A DNA stretch of 48,740 nt from Candidatus Eisenbergiella intestinipullorum (lineage in GTDB: Bacteria; Bacillota; Clostridia; Lachnospirales; Lachnospiraceae). Location of the stretch: assembly GCA_019119815.1 (NCBI GenBank), contig DWWH01000077.1:1-48740 (forward strand). The letters are read 5' to 3'. The notes below the pieces were generated by a model that made no database searches, had not been told where the DNA came from, and saw nothing but the letters and a program-made list of their open reading frames with translations. The position numbers and the translations under genes are program-made. Numbering within the stretch: position 1 is the first letter of the stretch; every line of letters starts with the position of its first letter. This document shows positions 6,929 through 15,900 of the stretch, piece by piece.

Positions 6929-7975
6929 TCAGACAGCCTGCCTCATCCTTTTCAGATCAGCGATCAGCCTGTCTATATTTTCTTCCTTTGTCGCCCAGCT
7001 GGTACAGAATCTCACCGCACTGTGCGTTTCATCCACGCGCTCCTGATAGGAAAAGCCGTACCTTCCGGCAAGTTCCTTCAGCAGCGCATCCGGCATGACC
7101 GGAAAGATCTGATTGGTCCGGCTTTCTGCCAGCATGGGAAAGCCTGCCTGCCGGAAAGCTTCCCGCAGCTTATCCGCCAGCCGGTCCGCATGGCGGGAAA
7201 TTTCCAGATAAAGCCCGTCTTCAAAAAGAGCCTCAAACTGCACGCCAAGCAGCCTTCCCTTAGCAAGCATGCCTCCTTTTTGCTTGATGAGATAACGGAA
7301 ATCCTTTTTCAGCTCATCGTTGGATATGACCACCGCCTCGCCGAACAGGGCGCCCACTTTGGTGCCGCCGATATAAAATACGTCGCAGCATGCGGCCAGA
7401 CACGGCAGATCCAGCTCATTATCCGCAGCCGCAAGGCCATAGCCGAGACGCGCGCCGTCCAAAAACAGGTACAGCCCGTATTTCCGGCATACCGCACTCA
7501 GCTCCTCCAGCTCCTTTCTGCCATAAAGGGTTCCATATTCCGTCGGATTGGAAATATATACCATCTTCGGCTGGACCGTATGTTCAAAAGATGCGTCCTG
7601 CAGATGGGCCTCGCAGAGTGCTTCCACCTGGGCTGCGCCGATCTTTCCATCCTGGTGAGGAAGGGCAAGAACCTTGTGGCCCGTGGATTCCACCGCCCCC
7701 GTCTCGTGGCAGTTGATGTGGCCGGTCTGCGCGGCGATCACGCCCTGATGAGGACGAAGAGCCGCTGCGATCACCGTCATGTTCGTCTGTGTGCCGCCCA
7801 CCAGAAAATGGACGGCCAGGGTATCGTCCCCGCACGCCTTTCGGATCAGCCCGGCAGCACGGGCGCAGTGCCCGTCTTCTCCGTAGCCCACCGTCTGTTC
7901 CAGATTGGTTTCCAGAAGCTTCTCCATCACCCTGGGATGCGCTCCTTCATTATAATCACATTGAAATAAGATCAT
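6929..7975 (-). CDS. ltaE: Low-specificity L-threonine aldolase (348 aa)
   Basis: PLP enzyme that splits L-threonine or L-allo-threonine to glycine and acetaldehyde. Features in order: N-terminal DYNEGAHPRVMEKL, GYGEDGHCARA, the cofactor-contact segment FLVGGTQTNMTVIAA, HINCHETGAVESTGHKV, FLDGARLGYGL, and the Schiff-base lysine in YIGGTKVGALFGEA. Length is normal for the beta-eliminating lyase clan. It starts 14 bp after pepD with GGAG upstream, so the two are one transcript, consistent with amino acid salvage after peptide hydrolysis. Confidence 0.9.
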   Translation of the reverse strand: MILFQCDYNEGAHPRVMEKLLETNLEQTVGYGEDGHCARAAGLIRKACGDDTLAVHFLVGGTQTNMTVIAAALRPHQGVIAAQTGHINCHETGAVESTGHKVLALPHQDGKIGAAQVEALCEAHLQDASFEHTVQPKMVYISNPTEYGTLYGRKELEELSAVCRKYGLYLFLDGARLGYGLAAADNELDLPCLAACCDVFYIGGTKVGALFGEAVVISNDELKKDFRYLIKQKGGMLAKGRLLGVQFEALFEDGLYLEISRHADRLADKLREAFRQAGFPMLAESRTNQIFPVMPDALLKELAGRYGFSYQERVDETHSAVRFCTSWATKEENIDRLIADLKRMRQAV

Positions 7976-7989
7976 GTTTCAAGTCTCCA

Positions 7990-9429
7990 TTACTGTTTCA
8001 GAATCTCAAGAATATACTTCCACATCCGTTCCGTGGAAGAAATGCTGAGCCTCTCTTCCGGCGTATGGATGTCCTTCATGTCCGGGCCGATGGAAACGCA
8101 GTCCAGTCCCGGAAGTTTTGACGACAGAATGCCGCACTCCAGTCCCGCATGGATCGCTTCCACCCGCGGGGATGATCCGAACATTTTTTCATAAATACGG
8201 ATCATCTCTCCGCGCAGGGCGGAATCCCGGCGGTATTCCCATGCCGGGTACCTGCCGCTCACCGTATATTCCGCCCCCTGCATGGAAAGCAGCAGGCAGA
8301 CCTTATCCACGACCATCTCCTTCTCGCTTTCCACGCTGCTCCTGATGGAGTAATCCAGGCTCACGCATCCATCCTGCGTTCTGATCAGCCCCAGATTCAG
8401 AGAGGTCTGGACCAGTCCGGGAATGTCAGCGCTCATTCGCTGGATCCCGTTTGGCATGAGATAAAGAAGAGCTGTGACTTTTTCCGTGCTCTCCCTGGAA
8501 AAAGCTTCCCAGGTGCCGTTTTCTTCCCCTCTGATACGGATGCGGATCCCCGGATCCGCCGCATATTCTCTGCGCAGCATCTCTTCCAGCCTTTTCAGCG
8601 CTTCCCTGACGCCGGAAACCTCCTGTGTCCTCACGACCAGAACGGTTCCGGCTTCGGAAGCGATAGCGTTGTCCGCGCTGCCGCCCTCCAGCGAAAGGAA
8701 GCGCGCATCGGCTTCCTTCGGCAGAAAGCGCATCATACGTCCCAGCAGCACGTTTGCATTTGCTCTCCCCTTGTCGATCTCCGTCCCCGAATGGCCTCCC
8801 TTCAGGCCCTCTACTGATACCTCCAGGCGAGTTCCGGAAACCTTTTCAGTTGCGACCGCCAGTCTTCCATGCACTCTCGCCCCGCCGGCGCAGCTTGTCA
8901 AAAGCACACCCTCTTCTTCATAATCCAGATTCAGCATTCTTCTGCCCCTGCAGACGGACAGATCAATGGCGTTCGCCCCTCCCATTCCCGTTTCCTCATC
9001 CACGGTAATGACCACCTCCAGGCGGGGATGAGGAATGCAGTCTGAATCCAGAAGGGCCAGCGCATACGCGACTGCGATGCCGTCATCCCCGCCCAGGCTG
9101 GTTCCTTCCGCATACAGCCAGTCGCCCTCCGTCTTCAGGTCCAGCCCTTCCTTCGCCATATCCTTCGGGCAGTCCGCTTTCTTAACGGCGACCATATCCA
9201 TATGTCCCTGCAGGAGCAGAGGTTCCCTGTCCTCATATCCGGGCGCCGCCTCCTTTATGATAATGATATTTTTTGCTTCGTCCTGTACACAGAAAAGGCC
9301 TCTGCTTTCCGCAAAGTCCTTCAGATAGCCGCTGACAGCGTCCATATTTCCGGAGCCGCGGGGAATGCGGCTGATCTCCTCAAAAAAATGAAATACCTCT
9401 GCAGGCCTCAGCCCGTCCAGTTTTCCCAT
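7990..9429 (-). CDS. pepD: Aminoacyl-histidine dipeptidase, M20 family (479 aa)
   Basis: Cytosolic di-zinc dipeptidase of the PepD/carnosinase type. Metal and catalytic residues are visible in LLQGHMDMV, GTSLGGDDGIAVAYAL, VDEETGMGGANAIDL and near the end AIHAGLECG. The ATG at 9429 has AAGGAG upstream; an in-frame extension of 32 codons has no ribosome site and is Arg/Ala-rich. It is co-transcribed with the threonine aldolase. The upstream gap 9430-9653 holds a dispersed repeat and no gene. Confidence 0.9.
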   Translation of the reverse strand: MGKLDGLRPAEVFHFFEEISRIPRGSGNMDAVSGYLKDFAESRGLFCVQDEAKNIIIIKEAAPGYEDREPLLLQGHMDMVAVKKADCPKDMAKEGLDLKTEGDWLYAEGTSLGGDDGIAVAYALALLDSDCIPHPRLEVVITVDEETGMGGANAIDLSVCRGRRMLNLDYEEEGVLLTSCAGGARVHGRLAVATEKVSGTRLEVSVEGLKGGHSGTEIDKGRANANVLLGRMMRFLPKEADARFLSLEGGSADNAIASEAGTVLVVRTQEVSGVREALKRLEEMLRREYAADPGIRIRIRGEENGTWEAFSRESTEKVTALLYLMPNGIQRMSADIPGLVQTSLNLGLIRTQDGCVSLDYSIRSSVESEKEMVVDKVCLLLSMQGAEYTVSGRYPAWEYRRDSALRGEMIRIYEKMFGSSPRVEAIHAGLECGILSSKLPGLDCVSIGPDMKDIHTPEERLSISSTERMWKYILEILKQ

Positions 9430-9595
9430 GGTCCGATCTCTCCTTTTTCCTGCTGCCTTACGGCCGGAACGGCTCTGCGCCGAAAACTCCCCAGCAGCAG
9501 CCCTGCTCCGGCCATCCGTAATCATTGTACTTTACTTTTCCGTTTTATTCAATCAGTTTCTGCCGGATCCTCCGGCTTCGACCTTTTTCCGTTAC

Positions 9596-9653
9596 TGTTC
9601 AGTCCAGTGGCGGTCACCTGCTGACCGGCACGTAAGAAAAGCGTTACGGCCCG
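9596..9653 (+). repeat. 58-bp dispersed repeat, copy B
   Basis: Partner of 3510-3567 (7 mismatches by eye, no gaps). It ends exactly at the stop of the YczE-type gene. Confidence 0.65.
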
Positions 9654-10313
9654 TCAGGCCCGTACTTTTTCCGCCAGCCGCTTTATCAGCTTTGTCACCA
9701 GTCCCACGCAGAGCGCCGCGGCAACGGTTCCCTCCCGCACGCCGTGCAGGCTGCCCAGAAATAGGAAGGACAACACACAGGCTGTAAGCACCAGCGTCAC
9801 GTCAAAGGCAATTTTCATATTTCCGAATTTTACCGGAAGCACCCGGCATAGGGCAAGAACCAGTCCTTCTCCCGCCAGCGTAACCACGCCGGCCGCCACT
9901 TCCGCGCTCACTCCGATTCCCACCAGCACAATTCCCGCCATGCACAGGATCACCTGCTGCCAGTATGCCGTGCAGGTAATCCCTCCCAGGACCCAGATGC
10001 CCAGGTCCGTCAGACCGCCGAACAGAACCGCTACCGGAAGCTGCAGCAGCTGGACCGGATCATAGTTTTTCCGCAGGATCAGAATCTGAAGGGCAATGAA
10101 TACGCAGTGCATCACGATGGTCGCCGTTCCCACTGTAAGCGGCGTAAACATGCTGACCACATAGGGTACGCTGGAGATCGGCGATGTTCCCAGATCCGCC
10201 TTTACGGAACAGGCCACTCCAAAGGCCATGACCGCCAGTCCGGCGCATAGAAGCAGATAGTGCTTCAGAAGTGTTTTCAGCCGTTCTGTTTTTCCCATTT
10301 GCATTTTTCCCAT
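9654..10313 (-). CDS. YczE/YitT-type integral membrane protein (219 aa)
   Basis: Five hydrophobic helices (LLCAGLAVMAFGVACSV; ATIVMHCVFIALQILIL; LPVAVLFGGLTDLGIWVL; VILCMAGIVLVGIGVSAEVA; VTLVLTACVLSFLFLGSL) and the signature KADLGTSPISSVPYV near the N-terminus, typical of the YczE family of unknown transport role. The start is placed at 10313 (GAAGAGG upstream). The frame stays open to 10436, but that extension is made of an intergenic repeat also seen upstream of gltD, so it is unlikely to be coding. It follows marR by about 125 bp and is probably its target. Confidence 0.75.
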   Translation of the reverse strand: MGKMQMGKTERLKTLLKHYLLLCAGLAVMAFGVACSVKADLGTSPISSVPYVVSMFTPLTVGTATIVMHCVFIALQILILRKNYDPVQLLQLPVAVLFGGLTDLGIWVLGGITCTAYWQQVILCMAGIVLVGIGVSAEVAAGVVTLAGEGLVLALCRVLPVKFGNMKIAFDVTLVLTACVLSFLFLGSLHGVREGTVAAALCVGLVTKLIKRLAEKVRA

Positions 10314-10316
10314 TTC

Positions 10317-10436
10317 CGTTTTTTCCTCTTCCAATCTATCCTCCATTCCGAAGCGTTTCTGCGCTGAGGAACGCGCGCCGAATTTCCGATTCGGCGCTGC
10401 GGCCTCAGGGATTTGCGCTACCTTCAGCAAGGGCAT
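10317..10436 (-). repeat. Hairpin-rich intergenic element (partial copy)
   Basis: On the minus strand it reads GCGCCGAAT-N5-ATTCGGCGC, then GCGTTCCTCAGCGCAG and CGCTTCGGAATGGAGG. The same blocks form the distal half of the element between gltB and gltD (12838-12988) and the end of the one at 35143-35262. It separates marR from the YczE-type gene and ends in a GGAGG. Confidence 0.6.
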
Positions 10437-10439
10437 TTC

Positions 10440-10853
10440 TCATTCAGAAAGCGCATCTGCCAGCTTTGTCAAAAGCCTCTTCAGCGCTTCTCTTTCTTCT
10501 TCCTTCATCCCGGCAGCCGCGCATGTTTCTGCTTCTGTAAAAATGGCTTCCATTTTTTCCGCCGTTTTTCTCCCCTCCTGCGTCAGCGTCACATAAAGAG
10601 AGCGCCGGTTTCCTTCATGCCGGTTTCTCCGGATCAGTCCCGCCGCCTCCATCCGGTTCAGGATGCTCCCCGCCGTCGCCGGTTCGATTTCACAATAAGA
10701 AGCGATCGTTTTCTGATCGCTTTCTCCATGTTGAAGCAGATATTCCAGCACCTTCGGCTGGCCGGGTGACAGGCCAAGGCCAGCCGCCCGGCTCATGATG
10801 CTGCGATGCATGCGGGTGTGCGCTTTCATCAGTAAATAATGCAGGGATTCCAT
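10440..10853 (-). CDS. MarR-family transcriptional regulator (137 aa)
   Basis: Winged helix-turn-helix at about residues 28-95: LSPGQPKVLEYLLQHGESDQ, then KTIASYCEIEPATAGSILNR, and the wing RRNRHEGNRRSLYVTLT. N- and C-terminal dimerisation helices flank it. The promoter at 10951-10978 is consensus, and palindromic half-sites ATAATAAG/CTTATTAT overlap the start point, which fits self-repression. The YczE-type gene downstream is the likely co-regulated target. The ligand is unknown. The ribosome site is weak, so an alternative start at MKAHTRMH cannot be excluded. Confidence 0.88.
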   Translation of the reverse strand: MESLHYLLMKAHTRMHRSIMSRAAGLGLSPGQPKVLEYLLQHGESDQKTIASYCEIEPATAGSILNRMEAAGLIRRNRHEGNRRSLYVTLTQEGRKTAEKMEAIFTEAETCAAAGMKEEEREALKRLLTKLADALSE

Positions 10854-10919
10854 GAAGAAGGGTCCTGTCCTTTCCGAATAAAGGGATGTTTATCCGGCCG
10901 TGATGTGATGCGGCGGAAG

Positions 10920-10978
10920 TATAATAAGCTTTCTTATTATTTTAATGCTTATTATAGTCTTAACTTTTTTTCTGTCAA
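10920..10978 (-). promoter_or_regulatory. marR promoter with overlapping palindromic operator
   Basis: Minus strand: TTGACA (10978-10973), 16 nt, TATAAT (10956-10951). ATAATAAG-CTTT-CTTATTAT (10921-10940) is a perfect palindrome placed at the transcript start. A further CTTATTAT half-site at 10948-10955 overlaps the -10. MarR proteins bind such symmetric AT-rich sites. Confidence 0.75.
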
Positions 10979-11065
10979 GACGGGAAACGGAAATAACAGA
11001 TACTCCAGCAAAGGGAAAATACCTCTACCGAAAAACAGGCTTTTCTCACCGGAAGAAGGGGCAGT

Positions 11066-11140
11066 TCTCCCCGGTCGGCAGGGCCACGCCCGAAAAGCCC
11101 TTTGGGCTTTCCGGGCTGATGGGGCGTACGCCCCATAAAA
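11066..11140 (+). repeat. 75-bp repeat, copy 1
   Basis: Contains CCCGAAAAGCCC-TTT-GGGCTTTCCGGG and the palindrome GGGGCGTACGCCCC. Copy 2 is at 11202-11274 with the hairpin loop and a few bases changed. The same GGGGCGTAYGCCCC core also occurs once at 1140-1153, next to another terminator. These are non-coding; the six-frame readings rich in GAYAP are by-products. Confidence 0.7.
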
Positions 11141-11201
11141 CAAAACAAAGAAAATGGCTCTGGAAAGCAAGCTTTCCTCGCCGGTTGGGTTAGCCACGTT
11201 T

Positions 11202-11274
11202 TCTCCCCGGACGGCAGGGCCACGCCCGAAAAGCCTTCGGCTTTCCGGGCTGATGGGGCGTACGCCCCATAAAA
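11202..11274 (+). repeat. 75-bp repeat, copy 2
   Basis: Near-identical to 11066-11140 (hairpin shortened by 2 nt). A related hairpin, GGAAAGCAAGCTTTCC, sits between the copies at 11162-11177. The stretch 10979-11343 is therefore a non-coding block of hairpins downstream of gltD. Confidence 0.7.
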
Positions 11275-11320
11275 AAGAAAGAAAACATCTCTGCCGAAAA
11301 GCAAGCTTTCCGTCAGAGAC
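11274..11320 (-). terminator. Terminator of gltD
   Basis: Minus strand: 11320-11305 pairs with 11302-11287 over about 16 bp with a 2-nt loop and a few mismatches, followed by a T-rich tail (complement of 11274-11285). It lies 24 bp past the gltD stop. Confidence 0.7.
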
Positions 11321-11343
11321 ATTTCCTTCCTTTTTTGCCCTGC

Positions 11344-12837
<1,494 letters not shown>

Positions 12838-12988
12838 ATCTTCCTCCTTGCCGAAGCGTTGTAAAACGCAGTTTTACTGCGCTGAGGCACGCGCGCCGAA
12901 TCTCCAATTCGGCGCTGCGATCACATGATTTGTGACGCTTCGGCACAAATCATGGTTGAAAAATGCGCTATCGAGCGCATTTTTCAAC
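12838..12988 (-). repeat. Hairpin-rich element between gltB and gltD
   Basis: Minus strand order: hairpin A GGTTGAAAAATGCGC/GCGCATTTTTCAACC, hairpin B ATGATTTGTG/CACAAATCAT with loop containing CCGAAG, hairpin C GCGCCGAAT/ATTCGGCGC, hairpin D GTAAAAC/GTTTTAC, then CGCTTCGGCAAGGAGG, the gltD ribosome site. The gltB stop itself lies inside another AAGGAGG, so the element sits between two Shine-Dalgarno copies. Hairpins A, B and the end are shared in plan with 35143-35262. Confidence 0.65.
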
Positions 12989-15900
12989 CTACCTCCTTGT
13001 ATTGGCATAAAACGCTTCGATCTGTGCCGCCTCCGGGCTTAAGCCCTTTTCTTCCATGGCAACAATGGTTGACATCATGCGTTCATAGTCGTAAGGGATA
13101 ATCTTTTTAAACTTCGGAATAAATTCCTCAAAGTTTTCGAGAATCTTCTTTCCCTTGGCCGAATTGGTGCAGGCCACATGCTCCTGAATCATTTCCTTCA
13201 GTTCCTGAACATCGTATTTGCTGGTCAGCTCGTGGGAGGACACCATTTCCTTGTTGAGGCGGATGTAAAGGTCGTTTCCTTCATCCAGCACGTAGGCGAT
13301 GCCTCCGCTCATTCCGGCGGCAAAGTTCTTTCCGGTACTTCCAAGGACCACCACGCGTCCGCCGGTCATATATTCGCAGCCGTGATCTCCCACGCCTTCC
13401 ACCACGGCCGTACAGCCGGAGTTGCGGACAGCGAAGCGTTCTCCCGCCACGCCGTTTACGAATACCTTACCGCTGGTGGCGCCGTAAAGGGCCACATTTC
13501 CGACGATGATATTATCCTCCGCGGCAAAACGGCTTCCCTTCGGCGGGTAAACGATCAGCTTTCCGCCGGAAAGGCCTTTTCCGAAATAGTCGTTGCTGTC
13601 TCCGATCAGCTCCAGGGTCAGCCCCTTGGGAATGAACGCCCCGAAGCTCTGTCCGCCGGAGCCGCTGCAGCGGACGCGGAAGGTATCGTCCTCCAGAGTG
13701 GTGCCAAATTTTCTTGTGATCTCCGCTCCCAGAATGGTTCCGAAGGTGCGGTTGGTATTGGTTACGTCAACCTCCACGCTGCCGCCGCGTCCCGTTTCCA
13801 GTCCTCTGGCAAACTGCTTTAAGAGCACCTGTTCATCCAGGGTCTTTTCCAGTCCGAAGTCATAGACCTTTTTCGCGTCGAAACGCACATCGGTCCGTCC
13901 CTCATAAGGGTTGTTCAGGATGGAGCTGATGTCGATTTTCCGGAATGAGGGGGGCAGATTCTCCTTCATGCCCAGCAGATCGGTGCGTCCCACCAGCTCA
14001 TCCACGCTCCTGACGCCCAGCTTCGCCATGTATTCTCTCAGTTCCTGCGCGATAAAGCGCATGAAGTTTACGACATATTCCGGCTTTCCGCGGAACCGTT
14101 TTCTCAGCTCCGGGTTCTGGGTGGCGACACCTACCGGACAGGTATCCAGATTGCAGACGCGCATCATGACGCAGCCCATGGTCACAAGGGGAGCCGTGGC
14201 AAAGCCGAATTCCTCCGCGCCCAGGATGGCCGCGATGGCCACGTCCCGGCCGCTCATCAGCTTGCCGTCCGTCTCAATGCGCACCCGCTGGCGCAGGCCG
14301 TTTTCAATCAGGGTCTGCTGGGTTTCCGCAAGGCCCAGCTCCCAGGGAAGTCCCGCGTTATGGATGGAGCTTCTGGGAGCGGCTCCCGTTCCTCCGTCAT
14401 ATCCGGAGATCAGGATGACCTGGGCTCCCGCCTTGGCTACGCCGGCAGCCACGGTTCCCACGCCCTTCTCGCTCACCAGCTTCACGGAAATCCGCGCCTT
14501 ATTGTTGGCGTTTTTCAGGTCGTAAATGAGCTGTGCCAGGTCCTCGATGGAGTAAATGTCATGGTGCGGCGGCGGGGAAATCAGGCTCACGCCGGGCGTG
14601 GAATGGCGGGTTTTCGCAATCCACGGGTACACCTTTTTCCCGGGCAGATGGCCGCCTTCTCCGGGCTTTGCTCCCTGCGCCATTTTGATCTGAATTTCCT
14701 GGGCGCTCACCAGATACTCGCTGGTCACGCCGAACCGGCCGCTTGCCACCTGTTTGATGGCGGAGCAGCGGTTCAGGCCGTCCGGGCCCGGTTTCAGCCG
14801 GGCGGGATCCTCGCCGCCCTCGCCGGAATTGGACTTTCCGTGCAGCATGTTCATGGCAATGGCCATGGTCTCATGGGCCTCCTGAGAAATGGAACCATAG
14901 GACATGGCGCCGGTCTTAAAACGGGTCACGATGGAATCCACGCTTTCCACCTCTTCCAGCGGCACGCCTTTTTCCGGATATTTGAAATCCATCAGGCCGC
15001 GCAGGTTTCTCACGCTGTCCTCCGCGTTGACCATGGCGGTATACTGTTTGAACAGGTCGTAGTCTCCCCGTCTGGCCGCTTCCTGCAGGGTGTGGATGGT
15101 GGCGGGATTGTACAGATGATCGTCTCCGCCGCTTCTCATTTTATGGTGCCCCGGGCTGTCCAGGGTCAGATCGGTCTCCAGCCCCAGCGGGTCAAAGGCC
15201 ATGGAATGCAGGTCATCCACCTCTTTTTCAATATCGGAAAGAGAAATTCCTCCAATCCGGCAGACCGTGCCGGGGAAATACCGGTCGATCACCTCCCGGT
15301 CCAGGCCGATGGCCTCAAAAATCTGGGAGCCCTGATAGGACTGAATGGTGGAAATTCCCATCTTGGAAGCGATCTTGACGATTCCGTTTAAAATCGCGTT
15401 GTTGTAATCGTTGACCGCCGCGTAATAATCCTTGTCCAGCATCCGGTTGTCGATCAGCTCTTTTATGGTCTCCTGGGCCAGATAGGGATTGATGGCACAG
15501 GCGCCGTAACCCAGCAGGGTGGCAAAATCATGTACGTCCCTGGGTTCTCCGGATTCCAGAATCAGCGCCACGCTGGTGCGCTTTTTTGTTTTGACCAGAT
15601 GCTGGTTCAGGGCGGATACGGCAAGCAGCGAAGGCATGGCCACATGGTTTTCATCCACGCCCCGGTCCGAAAGGATCAGGATGTTCGCCCCTTCTCTGTA
15701 ACAGCGGTCCACCTCCACATACAGCCGCTCGATGGCCCGCTCCAGCCTGGTATTTTTATAATAGGTGATCGGGACCACGGCCACCTTGAAGCCTTCCGCC
15801 TTCATGCTCTTGATTTTCAGCAGGTCGGTGTTGGTGAGGATCGGATTGTTCACCTTCAGCACGTTGCAGTTCTTCGCCTTTTCCTCCAGCACATCTCCCT

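Noticed and set aside
9654..10436. N-terminal extension of the YczE-type protein up to 10436
   Set aside because: The extra 41 codons coincide with an intergenic repeat present elsewhere and lack membrane-protein character.
10952..11322. Short frames rich in GAYAP in the gltD downstream region
   Set aside because: They arise from palindromic repeats on both strands; no ribosome sites.
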